From assembly GCA_026000945.1 (NCBI GenBank), contig BNZI01000011.1, positions 1 to 26,208 of the forward strand: a stretch of 26,208 nucleotides of DNA, in the 5' to 3' direction. The notes beneath the pieces are model-generated. The model saw only the letters and a program-made list of their open reading frames with translations. It made no database searches and was not told the DNA's origin. Position numbers and translations under genes: made by a program. The DNA is from Clostridia bacterium (GTDB lineage: Bacteria > Bacillota > Clostridia > Lachnospirales > Lachnospiraceae). Below, in pieces: positions 17,473 through 25,588 of the stretch (its first letter is position 1; every line of letters starts with the position of its first letter).

Positions 17473-18477
17473 ATGTCAAAAATTTCAATATTAGGAAGCG
17501 GGACTTGGGGAACGGCTTTAGCGATTTTGTTATCTCGCAAAGGACATCAAGTAACGCTATGGTCAGCTTTGCCAAAAGAGTTGGAACAGATCAAAGAAAA
17601 ACATAAACATCCTAGTTTGCCGGAAGCAGTGGTGTCAGAAGAAATTTTATTGGAACCAGATTTAGAAAAAGCAGTAAGAGATAAAGAAGTCTTGATTTTA
17701 GCAGTTCCTTCTATTTTTGTCAGAGAAACAGCGAAAAAACTGCGACCTTTCCTACCAGAGAGTAAAATTTTGGTAAATGTAGCGAAAGGTATAGAGGAAA
17801 AAAGCTTAAAAACCCTAAGTGAAGTTGTACAAGAAGAGCTACCGAGCATAGATGTGGCAGTTTTATCTGGTCCTAGTCATGCGGAAGAAGTTAGTCGGTT
17901 TTTGCCTACTACTTGTGTAATTGGTGCTAAAACAAAAAAAACAGCAAATTTTTTACAAGAAATTTTTATGAGTGAGGTTTTTCGTGTATATACGAGTCCA
18001 GATATTTTAGGAATTGAGTTAGGGGCAGCATTAAAAAATGTTATTGCTTTAGCTGCGGGTGCAGCGGATGGTTTGGGATTTGGGGATAACAGTAAAGCCG
18101 CTCTCATTACTAGAGGTATAGCAGAAATTACCCGTTTGGGTTTGGCTATGGGAGGAAAAGCTCAAACTTTTGCCGGACTTTCCGGTATAGGGGATTTAAT
18201 TGTCACTTGTGCCAGCGTACATAGCCGTAACCACAAGGCAGGTATGCTCATTGGGCAAGGTTTATCTGTGCAAGAAGCAATGGAAAAAGTCAAGATGGTA
18301 GTGGAGGGCGTATATTCTGCTAAAGCAGCTTTGGAATTAGCAAAAAAATATCAGGTAGAAACTCCCATTATTCGAGAGGTGAATGCTGTGCTATTTTCGG
18401 CTAAAGATCCTAGAGAAGCAGTATTGACTTTAATGACTAGAGATAAAATTACAGAACATATGGATTTGGATTGGTAG
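17473..18477 (+). CDS. gpsA: NAD(P)H-dependent glycerol-3-phosphate dehydrogenase
   Basis: Cytosolic 334-aa enzyme reducing dihydroxyacetone phosphate to glycerol-3-phosphate for phospholipid synthesis; usual length. Seen: the Rossmann motif Gly-Ser-Gly-Thr-Trp-Gly-Thr-Ala (residues 8-15), Asn-Val-Ala-Lys-Gly-Ile-Glu, Leu-Ser-Gly-Pro-Ser-His-Ala, and the catalytic-region Gly-Ala-Ala-Leu-Lys-Asn-Val-Ile-Ala. GAGGAG lies 7-8 bases before the ATG. It follows der-plsY as in other Bacillota, but with a repeat element in the gap, so it may need readthrough or its own promoter. The next gene begins 19 bases downstream. Confidence 0.97.
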   Translation: MSKISILGSGTWGTALAILLSRKGHQVTLWSALPKELEQIKEKHKHPSLPEAVVSEEILLEPDLEKAVRDKEVLILAVPSIFVRETAKKLRPFLPESKILVNVAKGIEEKSLKTLSEVVQEELPSIDVAVLSGPSHAEEVSRFLPTTCVIGAKTKKTANFLQEIFMSEVFRVYTSPDILGIELGAALKNVIALAAGAADGLGFGDNSKAALITRGIAEITRLGLAMGGKAQTFAGLSGIGDLIVTCASVHSRNHKAGMLIGQGLSVQEAMEKVKMVVEGVYSAKAALELAKKYQVETPIIREVNAVLFSAKDPREAVLTLMTRDKITEHMDLDW

Positions 18478-18496
18478 AATGATTAAGGGAGGCAAA

Positions 18497-19681
18497 ATGA
18501 ATTTAAGGAAAAAAATATTAGCATGGGGATTGTTTGCAGTTTCCTTGGTCACATCTTTATCAGGATGCTCTGGCACAACAGCAACCTCTATAGATAGTAA
18601 CGGAGTTTCGATAACAGAAACAAAAACTTTTCATATAGGTAGTTTCGGACCTTTGACAGGAGGAGCCGCTTCTTACGGAGTTTCTATCAAGCAAGGAGAA
18701 CAGCTGGCAGTGGATGAAATCAATAAGGCAGGGGGTATTCAAGTAGGTGACGAAATCTATACTTTGCAATTGACTTTTGTAGATGATCAAGCAAAAGAAG
18801 ATATTGCGATCAATGCCTATAATAGTTTACTGGACAAAAAAGTAAATGCAGTTTTGGGGGGAGCAACATCCGGTTCTACTTTGGCAGTTGCAGAGTTAAT
18901 CGGAAAAGATAATATTTTCCAATTAACTCCAACAGCTACGGCTTTAAACTGTATTCCTTATGCGAATCAATTCCGTTTGTGTTTTACTGACCTTGCACAA
19001 GGTGAACTTTTGGTAAAGTATGTACAAGAAAAAAAAATAAGCAAAGTAGGTATGATTTATAATCATGCAGATGAGTATAGTCAAGGTATAGTAGATGCTT
19101 TTATCAATAAAATTAAAGGTAGTAATATTCAAGTTGTAGCAAAAGAATCTTTTCAAACGGATGATGTAGATTTTTCTGCCCAATTAACAAAAATCAAAAA
19201 TGCGAATCCAGAAATTATTATTGCTCCTGTGTACTATGAAGTAGCAGCTTATCTACTACCGCAAGCGAATGCTGCAGGGATGAAAATTCCGTTTTTGGGT
19301 TCAGATGCTTGGGACGGTGTTCTGGAACAATTAAGTGATGCATCTGTGGCAGATGGAGCAGTGTTTCTTAGTCCTTTTGTGAATTCTGCACCAGAAGTAA
19401 AAAAATTTGTAGATGATTATCAAGCAGCGTATCAAAGCTTACCAGATCAATTTGCAGCAGATGGTTATGATTCGGTGTATGTACTCAAAGAAGCCTTAGA
19501 ACAAGCAAAAAGTATAAAGACTGAAGATTTGGTTAGGGTCATGACGCAAATAGAAGTTGCGGGAATGACAGGTATGATTCGTTTTGATGAAAATGGAGAA
19601 TGCAAAAAAGAAGCAAAATTTGTGGCATTAGAAAAAGGAAAATATGTTGAAAGAAAAGCAGAGACGACAGCAGCCAATTAG
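18497..19681 (+). CDS. Branched-chain amino acid-type ABC substrate-binding lipoprotein
   Basis: Extracytoplasmic type 1 periplasmic-binding fold (LivJ family), 394 aa. The lipoprotein signal ends Leu-Ser-Gly-Cys (about residue 24). The mature part starts with Ile-Gly-Ser-Phe-Gly-Pro-Leu-Thr-Gly and continues with Gly-Ala-Thr-Ser-Gly-Ser-Thr and Gly-Ser-Asp-Ala-Trp-Asp, typical of LivJ-like receptors for Leu/Ile/Val or other small ligands. I chose the ATG at 18497 because AGGGAGG lies a few bases upstream; an ATG at 18479 precedes it. No livHMGF genes adjoin it; it is followed by a terminator, so partners must be elsewhere. It starts 19 bases after gpsA and may be co-transcribed with it. Confidence 0.88.
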   Translation: MNLRKKILAWGLFAVSLVTSLSGCSGTTATSIDSNGVSITETKTFHIGSFGPLTGGAASYGVSIKQGEQLAVDEINKAGGIQVGDEIYTLQLTFVDDQAKEDIAINAYNSLLDKKVNAVLGGATSGSTLAVAELIGKDNIFQLTPTATALNCIPYANQFRLCFTDLAQGELLVKYVQEKKISKVGMIYNHADEYSQGIVDAFINKIKGSNIQVVAKESFQTDDVDFSAQLTKIKNANPEIIIAPVYYEVAAYLLPQANAAGMKIPFLGSDAWDGVLEQLSDASVADGAVFLSPFVNSAPEVKKFVDDYQAAYQSLPDQFAADGYDSVYVLKEALEQAKSIKTEDLVRVMTQIEVAGMTGMIRFDENGECKKEAKFVALEKGKYVERKAETTAAN

Positions 19682-19735
19682 AACGAATGAGAGCAAATTT
19701 GTAGCTAGCTGAAACGTTATTGTAGATTTTAAACG

Positions 19736-19784
19736 AAAAACTTAGTCCGCAGGAAGCTAAATCTCTTGCGGACTAAGTTTTTTA
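19736..19784. terminator. Strong bidirectional intrinsic terminator
   Basis: AACTTAGTCCGCA (19739-19751) and TGCGGACTAAGTT (19767-19779) form a perfect 13-bp stem with a 15-base loop. A T-run follows on the plus strand (to 19783), and on the minus strand the stem is followed by TTTTTCG. It ends the binding-protein transcript and the convergent aroA transcript. Confidence 0.93.
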
Positions 19785-19850
19785 GGGTCTGTTCACACTA
19801 CCGATGGCATTTCATCTTTTGGTAGGTTTCGTGTTGCTCTGTGTTTAGAA
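19783..19850. repeat. Truncated MITE-like copy F beside aroA
   Basis: The left end TA-GGGTCTGTTCACACTACCG is followed by the internal block CATCTTTTGGTAGGTTT shared with copies A and B. The match stops near TTTAGA (about 19849), just before the aroA stop at 19855, and no right end is present. It abuts the terminator T-run. It looks like the left quarter of a copy-B-type element. Confidence 0.7.
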
Positions 19851-19854
19851 CCTG

Positions 19855-21132
19855 TTAATTGATTAAGGAAAATAAATCTGAATAAAAATGAGGATAGGAA
19901 ACGTTTACACATTCGCTGTTAAGAATTTCACTTTCTCCCTCAGCAAATAAAGCAGCAATCGAAAAACTCATGGCGATACGGTGATCACCTTTACTGTCAA
20001 TACAAGCACAGTGCAAAGGTTTTCCACCGTGAATGATCATACCGTCTTCAGTTTCTTGGATATCTGCTCCCATATCTGACAGACCTTTTACTACAGTATG
20101 GATACGGTTGGATTCTTTGACTTTTAATTCTGAGGCATCTTTGATTATGGTAGTACCTTCCGCAAAACAAGCAATAACAGCGATAATCGGTAGCTCATCA
20201 ATCAGAGAGGGAATGAGTCGTCGATCTATGGTACAAGCGGTCAAATGGGAACAGGGGGTAATGAGTAAATCGGCAGTTGGTTCATCATTTTGATGTTCGT
20301 TGAAGATTTGGATATTTGCTCCCATTTGTTTGCAAACTTTGAGTATACCATCTCTAGAAGGGTTGATTCCCACATTTTGCAAATAAATTTGCGCATTTTG
20401 GCTTAATAATCCGGCTGCAATAAAATAAGCGGCTGATGAAATATCTCCTGGAACAAAGATATCACGAGCAACTAAATTTGGCTCTGGCATTATAGTATGA
20501 GTGCAGCCATCGGATACTACTTCTGCGCCGAAAGAACGCAATAGGATTTCTGTATGGTTACGGGAAAGTTCGGGTTCAATCACTTTGGTTTGTCCCTGAG
20601 CATAAAGTCCTGCTAATAAAACAGCAGATTTGACTTGCGCAGAAGCAACAGGAGAAGTATACTCAATGGCTTGTAATTTTGTGCCCGATAGCTTAAAAGG
20701 AGCAAAATTTTCTTGAGTTTTCCATTGAAAATGTGCTCCCATTAAGGAAAGAGGCTCTGCAATGCGGTTCATTGGTCTTTTTCGTATCGAAGAATCGCCA
20801 TCCAATGTAGAAGAAAAAGGTTGTGCGGATAAAATTCCTGATAACAAGCGCATAGTAGTTCCACTGTTTTGGCAATCCAGAGTTTTTGTGGATTCTTGCA
20901 AACCATATAGGCCTTTTCCGCTAATATAAATCGTATCCTCTTTTTCTTCAATGGAAATCCCTAATTGTGTAAAGCATTGAATGGTTGCAAGGCAGTCAGC
21001 ACCATTTAAAAAATGGTGTATCGTAGAGATCCCTTTAGCTAAAGAGGCAAACATAATACAGCGATGGGAAATAGATTTGTCGCCGGGAACCATAATTTCT
21101 CCTTTTAGAGAAGAACAGGGCTTAATTTTCAT
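19855..21132 (-). CDS. aroA: 3-phosphoshikimate 1-carboxyvinyltransferase (EPSP synthase)
   Basis: Cytosolic 425-aa enzyme of the shikimate pathway joining shikimate-3-phosphate and phosphoenolpyruvate; normal length. Seen: Pro-Gly-Asp-Lys-Ser-Ile-Ser-His-Arg near the start, Asn-Ser-Gly-Thr-Thr-Met-Arg-Leu, Val-Lys-Glu-Ser-Asn-Arg-Ile, and Asp-His-Arg-Ile-Ala-Met-Ser-Phe, covering the substrate-binding residues. AAGGAG precedes the ATG. It lies 10 bases after the prephenate dehydrogenase gene on the same strand, so the two form an aromatic amino acid operon. A repeat remnant abuts its 3' end but the C-terminus appears intact. Confidence 0.97.
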   Translation of the reverse strand: MKIKPCSSLKGEIMVPGDKSISHRCIMFASLAKGISTIHHFLNGADCLATIQCFTQLGISIEEKEDTIYISGKGLYGLQESTKTLDCQNSGTTMRLLSGILSAQPFSSTLDGDSSIRKRPMNRIAEPLSLMGAHFQWKTQENFAPFKLSGTKLQAIEYTSPVASAQVKSAVLLAGLYAQGQTKVIEPELSRNHTEILLRSFGAEVVSDGCTHTIMPEPNLVARDIFVPGDISSAAYFIAAGLLSQNAQIYLQNVGINPSRDGILKVCKQMGANIQIFNEHQNDEPTADLLITPCSHLTACTIDRRLIPSLIDELPIIAVIACFAEGTTIIKDASELKVKESNRIHTVVKGLSDMGADIQETEDGMIIHGGKPLHCACIDSKGDHRIAMSFSIAALFAEGESEILNSECVNVSYPHFYSDLFSLIN

Positions 21133-21142
21133 GATTTTCTCC

Positions 21143-21994
21143 TTATATTGAATCTCGGTAATCTTTTGCGACCTGAAAAAAGTGATTTAAATCATCTATA
21201 TTTTCTTCTTGTAGCATTTTTTGCAAGTCTTGTATTTGTTTTTGGTATTGCTTGAGCGTGGATAAAATAGGTTCTTTATTTGATAGGCAAACTTGAGTCC
21301 ATAGTTCAGGAGATGATGAAGCAATGCGAGTAATATCCCTAAAGCCTCCAGCTGCTAATTTTTGATAGATATTTTCGGGATCTTTTTGTTGTTGTACTAT
21401 GTGTACCAAAGAAGCGGCGACTATATGCGGTAAATGGCTAATATTTGCGAGTAAAAGGTCATGTTCTTTTGCAGATAGAAAAAGAGGTTTTGTATTGAGT
21501 GAATCTAAAAGATGAGTTAATCTTGTTTTTTTTTCAACAGATACTTCCGGTTCAGCAGTGAGTAGAAAGTAAGCCCCCTTGAATAAATCTTTATTTGCAT
21601 AAGAAAAACCGCTTTTTTCTATACCTGCCATAGGATGTCCCCCGATAAATTGTGCTTGTAGTCCAAGTTTTTTAGCTTCTTGTTGGATGTGGTTTTTGGT
21701 ACTACTTAAATCACAAATAATACAGTTTTGTTGGATAAAAGGTTGAATTTGTTTTAAATATGTACAATTCACCAATACGGGCGCAGCTAAAAAAAGATAA
21801 TCACAATTTTGTAAACGCTCATCCAAAGTATCCCAATATTCTTGAATACAGTCAGTTTGTTTTGCTTGTTGTAAGGAATGACTGTCGGTATCATATGCGT
21901 AAAGCTTTGATTGGGGATAATGGTAACGGATGCTTTGTGCTAAAGACCCTCCGATTAATCCTAAACCAATAAAGGCAGCAGTAAAATATTCCAT
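21143..21994 (-). CDS. tyrA: Prephenate dehydrogenase
   Basis: Cytosolic 283-aa NAD(P)-dependent enzyme converting prephenate to 4-hydroxyphenylpyruvate in tyrosine synthesis. The Rossmann motif Gly-Leu-Gly-Leu-Ile-Gly-Gly-Ser lies at residues 10-17; Gly-Gly-His-Pro-Met-Ala-Gly and Ser-His-Leu-Pro-His follow, typical of monofunctional TyrA. No chorismate mutase or ACT domain is fused, giving a short form. The ATG has AAGGAGT about 7 bases upstream. It is first gene of an operon with aroA. A short inverted-repeat element lies about 60 bases upstream (22051-22118), in the expected promoter region. Confidence 0.93.
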   Translation of the reverse strand: MEYFTAAFIGLGLIGGSLAQSIRYHYPQSKLYAYDTDSHSLQQAKQTDCIQEYWDTLDERLQNCDYLFLAAPVLVNCTYLKQIQPFIQQNCIICDLSSTKNHIQQEAKKLGLQAQFIGGHPMAGIEKSGFSYANKDLFKGAYFLLTAEPEVSVEKKTRLTHLLDSLNTKPLFLSAKEHDLLLANISHLPHIVAASLVHIVQQQKDPENIYQKLAAGGFRDITRIASSSPELWTQVCLSNKEPILSTLKQYQKQIQDLQKMLQEENIDDLNHFFQVAKDYRDSI

Positions 21995-22050
21995 TGATCA
22001 TACTCCTTATGCATGGAGGAAAATTATTAGAATTTGTCTTATACCTAACT

Positions 22051-22118
22051 TAGGGCGTGTTTACACTGTTTGAAATGCTTAGATTTTTCATATCTTGCAG
22101 TAGTGTGAACACGTCCTA
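22051..22118. mobile_element. MITE-like element, copy I (68 bp, minimal)
   Basis: TAGGGCGTGTTTACACT (22051-22067) and AGTGTGAACACGTCCTA (22102-22118) are inverted copies with 15 of 17 matching, with TA at both outer edges. Only 34 bases separate the ends, so this looks like an internally deleted copy. It sits upstream of tyrA, where it could also act as a transcribed hairpin or terminator. Confidence 0.85.
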
Positions 22119-22198
22119 CAATAAACATAAAAACTTTCTGGTTCAAAGACACTTCACAGTCCTTTAAAAGTAAAGTGTACTGTTGAAAGGATGAAAAT

Positions 22199-22230
22199 CC
22201 CTGTCAAAGCTAGATGAAGCTTAGACAGGG
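22199..22230 (-). terminator. Probable intrinsic terminator of gapN
   Basis: CCCTGTC (22199-22205) and GACAGGG (22224-22230) pair, with an inner AAGCT/AGCTT extension. In the minus direction the hairpin is followed by ATTTTCATCC, a short U-rich stretch, about 17 bases past the gapN stop. The weak U-run makes this moderate. Confidence 0.65.
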
Positions 22231-22246
22231 ATAAGAAATATATGTT

Positions 22247-23677
22247 TTAAATATTAATGACTACAGATTTAATTTTTGTCATACTTTCTATGCTGTAACG
22301 GATACCCTGTACACCGACTCCCGATTGTTTAATTCCTAGGAAAGGGAAATTGTCCGGACCGCGCTGTGTTTTACTGTTTAAGTGTACGGTACCGACTTCC
22401 AATTTGGAGGAGAGTTCAAGGGCCTTTGTTGTATTTTGGGTAAAAATAGCAGCCTGTAAGCCATATTCGGATTTATTATTGATGGCAATTGCTTCACGTT
22501 CATCCTTGACATGGATAATTGGTAAAATTGGTCCAAAAGGTTCTTCCCAAGCAATGCGCATATCCAAAGTCACATGGTCAAATACTCCGGGATGGATTAG
22601 GTTGCCCTCTCTTTTTATCGGGACAATGACAGTCGCTCCTTGTTTGATCGCATCTTGAGCAAGTTCCTCCACAAAGTCTGCTGCTTGCGTGTTGATTAAG
22701 GGAGTAATGTCGGCATTGTCAAAGGGATCTCCGACTTTAAGACTTTCTACTTTTTGCTGAATCAATTTTACTAACTGATCTGCTACTTGATCAATAACAA
22801 GTACCCTTTTGATTGCGGTACAGCGTTGACCAGAGTAATTAAATGCTCCTTGAACGATTTCGTTTGCCGCTTTTTCTAAATCAGCATCCTCTAGCACAAT
22901 AGCAGCATCTTTTCCCCCAAGTTCTAACAAAAGAGGAGTCATACCTGCAAGTTCTCCAATCCGTTTACCTACGGCTGTACTGCCGGTAAAATTGATAAAA
23001 TTGACAGCGGGATGAGAAATGATATAATCTCCAATTACACTTCCTTTTCCAGTTACTGTATTTAGTACACCCTTAGGAAGTCCTGCATCATGAAAAACTT
23101 CCGCTAAAAGCAAAGCGCTCATTGCTCCTTGTGTGGGTGGTTTGAAAATAACTACATTTCCACCGATTAAAGCAGGAGCAATTTTTGAACCCGCTAGGTT
23201 GATGGGGTAATTAAACGGAGCGATAGCAAGAACAACGCCCATTGGCTCATGGCTGATAATCGCTAATTTATTTTTACTACTGGCTTCAAACGTATCTCCC
23301 TTCATTACATCGCCGTGGATGCGGATCCCTTCTTCAGCAGTATAGCGGATTAAATCAGCGGTACGTACAACTTCTGAAACAGCAGATTTGAAATTTTTTG
23401 CTATTTCTTTTGCTAACACTTTGGCAATGAGATCTTTGCGTTCATCTAAAAGTTCCGCCGCTTTATAGAGAATTTTTGTTCTATTTACAATAGGCGTTTC
23501 TCTCCAGCTTTGCAAGGCAACACAAGCAGCTGTCATGGCTTCGTCGATTTCATCTTTTGTCATTGCCGGAATTTTCCCCAGTTCTTGTTGATCAAGAGGA
23601 GAAAAAATTGAGATTTGTTCTTTGGATGTTCTCCATTCCCCATTCATTAAATTCATATAATTTTTTATTTCTAACAC
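22247..23677 (-). CDS. gapN: Non-phosphorylating NADP-dependent glyceraldehyde-3-phosphate dehydrogenase
   Basis: Cytosolic 476-aa aldehyde dehydrogenase oxidising glyceraldehyde-3-phosphate directly to 3-phosphoglycerate with NADP, giving NADPH without ATP. Seen: catalytic Glu in Leu-Glu-Leu-Gly-Gly-Lys-Asp, catalytic Cys in Gly-Gln-Arg-Cys-Thr-Ala-Ile-Lys-Arg (about residue 285), and the C-terminal Asn-Ser-Lys-Thr-Gln-Arg-Gly-Pro-Asp-Asn-Phe-Pro-Phe-Leu-Gly signature that separates GapN from other aldehyde dehydrogenases. The start is GTG at 23677 with AGGAG about 12 bases upstream. It appears monocistronic, with a terminator on its 3' side. Confidence 0.93.
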   Translation of the reverse strand: MLEIKNYMNLMNGEWRTSKEQISIFSPLDQQELGKIPAMTKDEIDEAMTAACVALQSWRETPIVNRTKILYKAAELLDERKDLIAKVLAKEIAKNFKSAVSEVVRTADLIRYTAEEGIRIHGDVMKGDTFEASSKNKLAIISHEPMGVVLAIAPFNYPINLAGSKIAPALIGGNVVIFKPPTQGAMSALLLAEVFHDAGLPKGVLNTVTGKGSVIGDYIISHPAVNFINFTGSTAVGKRIGELAGMTPLLLELGGKDAAIVLEDADLEKAANEIVQGAFNYSGQRCTAIKRVLVIDQVADQLVKLIQQKVESLKVGDPFDNADITPLINTQAADFVEELAQDAIKQGATVIVPIKREGNLIHPGVFDHVTLDMRIAWEEPFGPILPIIHVKDEREAIAINNKSEYGLQAAIFTQNTTKALELSSKLEVGTVHLNSKTQRGPDNFPFLGIKQSGVGVQGIRYSIESMTKIKSVVINI

Positions 23678-24111
23678 AATGCGTATCTCCTGTAATTTAG
23701 ATAATAGAGGGCTTGGCCCTACTGTTCAATTTGTATTTTTGTTTTTTCCCTACAAATTTCATGAAAAAGCAAAAACTAATGGCTCAATTCTAGTTTTGGC
23801 CTTGTCAATATCATAAACGAAAATCCCAATTAAATCAATGTTTTTCATTTGAGAAGAAATCTATTACAGGAGTTTTTTTAAATCGTTAAAACTAGAAAAA
23901 TAAGGGTAAGATATATCAATTATTTTAGCAATGCAAAAAAAGACGGTATTATGATTTCAAATAGAGAAACAATCCAATCGTGATTGTTTCTCAAGAATAA
24001 AAATGGATATTATTTATAGAAATACAATGTGACTTAGATAGACACAGCCATTAGTAAGAAGAAAAATATGTTCTGCTTACTAATGGCTGTGCTTGTTACT
24101 TATGGAGTTTA
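23678..24111. other. 434-base gap between gapN and the histidine kinase: two perfect hairpins, no gene
   Basis: Both neighbours are on the minus strand, so this holds the kinase 3' end and the gapN promoter. Two perfect inverted repeats are present: GAGAAACAATC/GATTGTTTCTC (23964-23974 with 23982-23992) and CACAGCCATTAGTAAG/CTTACTAATGGCTGTG (24043-24058 with 24076-24091). Neither is followed by a strong T-run in the minus direction. The remainder is AT-rich without a codable frame. I could not fix a gapN promoter. Confidence 0.6.
24043..24091 (-). terminator. 16-bp perfect hairpin after the kinase gene (terminator-like)
   Basis: A perfect 16-bp stem with a 17-base loop sits 20 bases past the kinase stop. 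Position suggests termination or mRNA 3'-end protection, but neither strand shows the U-run expected of an intrinsic terminator, so the role is uncertain. Confidence 0.5.
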
Positions 24112-24807
24112 CTATGTAGCTATTTTTGTTACTTGAGGTAAGAAAATATGAAAAACAACGCCTTGATTTGGTTTATTGAAGAAGCGGATATTCCCTTGAT
24201 GGGCTTCAATAATTTTTTTGGCAAAACTCAAGCCAAGACCCGTCCCATTTTCTTTATCACTCATAAAAGGCTGAAAAACAAATTTGGTTTTTTCTGCACT
24301 AAACCCTTTACCGTTATCAGAAATACTGATTAAAATATATTTTCCGCTAAGTCCTAGAGATAAATGGATATAACCTGAAAAAGATTGTACAGCTTCCAGT
24401 GAATTTTTGATTAAATTAATTAAAGCTTGTTTTAGCTTCAATGCATCTGCTTGAACCCACAGAGCAAAAGGGCTATTGCTTAGATTCAATGTTACGGAAT
24501 GTTCTTGTGCTAAAGGTTTGCAAAAAGCGTATATTTCTTGAATCAAAAAGCTCATATTAATTAAAGAAAGTTGTATTTGACCGGAATTTTGATAAAAAGA
24601 AAAATCAGATAACAGATCCTTCATATATTGGATGTTAGCTTTTAAGTCCTGTATATATTTGCTGTGTTTTTCGGGTTTTTGATTCTGTTCTAACAATTGT
24701 ACGGTACTGCTTACTAAAGTTAGTGCATTGTGCAACTCATGAGAAAGATACGACAGGGAGTATTCTTTTTCTTGTTGCTTAATGGATAAATCTGTATTCC
24801 GAAGCAT
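24112..24807 (-). CDS. Soluble sensor histidine kinase
   Basis: Protein of 231 aa with only kinase core domains. HisKA: Leu-Ser-His-Glu-Leu-His-Asn-Ala-Leu with phospho-accepting His23. HATPase: N-box Leu-Ile-Asn-Leu-Ile-Lys-Asn-Ser-Leu-Glu-Ala, G1 Ser-Asp-Asn-Gly-Lys-Gly-Phe, F-box Phe-Gln-Pro-Phe, G2 Gly-Thr-Gly-Leu-Gly-Leu. There is no membrane segment and no PAS or other sensor domain; it resembles the C-terminal half of NtrB/KinE-type kinases. The signal and partner response regulator are unknown, none being adjacent. The ATG at 24807 has a very good GGAGGT upstream. It may take signals through a separate protein, which is inferred. Confidence 0.85.
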   Translation of the reverse strand: MLRNTDLSIKQQEKEYSLSYLSHELHNALTLVSSTVQLLEQNQKPEKHSKYIQDLKANIQYMKDLLSDFSFYQNSGQIQLSLINMSFLIQEIYAFCKPLAQEHSVTLNLSNSPFALWVQADALKLKQALINLIKNSLEAVQSFSGYIHLSLGLSGKYILISISDNGKGFSAEKTKFVFQPFMSDKENGTGLGLSFAKKIIEAHQGNIRFFNKPNQGVVFHIFLPQVTKIAT

Positions 24808-24865
24808 AATACCTCCATTTCTGCTTAAAAGGCATGGAAATTTTCCGATAAATACGGTAAAATAG

Positions 24866-24987
24866 TAAGAGTCTATAGAGTATCTATCTCACGGATAGGA
24901 GAATGTTAGGAAAATGATCACGTCCCAATTTTGGGAGAAAGACTATACGCACAATGTTATTGTTTGGAGATACTCTACAGGTTCTAA
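24866..24987. repeat. Inverted-repeat element K (122 bp, MITE-like)
   Basis: TAAGAGTCTATAGAGTATCT (24866-24885) and AGATACTCTACAGGTTCTAA (24968-24987) are inverted copies, 16 of 20 matching. The left outer pair is TA and the right AA. The end start AGAGTCT equals that of copy G (17173) and AGAACCT resembles element J. It fills most of the divergent gap between the kinase and HIT genes, where it may carry or separate their promoters. There is no ORF. Confidence 0.6.
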
Positions 24988-25054
24988 GTAGTCATTCATG
25001 AAGTTTGGATTCTAGAAAAGAACACAAACAAAAATGCTTAAGAAAGGTAAGGCA

Positions 25055-25477
25055 ATGGCTGAACACAATTGTATTTTTTGTAAAATCATACAAGGGGAAA
25101 TTCCTTCTTATACCTTGTACGAAGATGACCTGTTTAAAATGATTTTAGATATTCAACCTGCTAGTAAAGGTCATATGTTAATTTTACCTAAACGCCATGC
25201 ACAAAATTTGTTGGATTTAGGAGAAAAAGAGGAAAAACAACTGCTGAGCTTGGCAAAAAAAGCAGGTAAACAGGCTATGTTGAGTCTAGGGGCAAATGGC
25301 TTCCATGTATTACAAAACAATGGAGAGGCAGCAGGACAGACTGTATTACATTTTCATTTACATATCATCCCTCGCTATGATGGGGATGATCTTTCTGCTT
25401 TGCAATGGAAACCCTTAGCCTTTCCGCTTGAAACATTTCAAAATTTAGTCAGTGAACTGTCAATACCCCTTCTCTAA
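25055..25477 (+). CDS. HIT family nucleotide-binding protein
   Basis: Cytosolic 140-aa histidine-triad hydrolase, HinT-like, acting on nucleoside phosphoramidates or related dinucleotides. Seen: Cys-Ile-Phe-Cys-Lys-Ile at the N-terminus (a zinc-type Cys-x2-Cys, commonly present in this branch), Pro-Ala-Ser-Lys-Gly-His, Asn-Asn-Gly-Glu-Ala-Ala-Gly-Gln, and the triad His-Phe-His-Leu-His-Ile-Ile-Pro-Arg. I prefer the ATG at 25055, with TAAGG just upstream and a start like relatives; an ATG at 25034 is possible. It converges on murG with a 111-base gap containing only a weak GAAATC/GATTTC hairpin. Confidence 0.9.
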   Translation: MAEHNCIFCKIIQGEIPSYTLYEDDLFKMILDIQPASKGHMLILPKRHAQNLLDLGEKEEKQLLSLAKKAGKQAMLSLGANGFHVLQNNGEAAGQTVLHFHLHIIPRYDGDDLSALQWKPLAFPLETFQNLVSELSIPLL

Positions 25478-25588
25478 AAGTCCGATTAATTTTTGTAAAT
25501 AAGGGAAACCACGCCATATTTTATCGTAAGTGAGTGTTTAAAGGAAATCAGTCTGGATTTCATCAAGCTCTGTTGGTAAATGATTACA

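Noticed and set aside
20033..20293. Open plus-strand frame inside aroA.
   Set aside because: It lies wholly antisense to a clear AroA with all motifs, and has no ribosome site or recognisable protein features.
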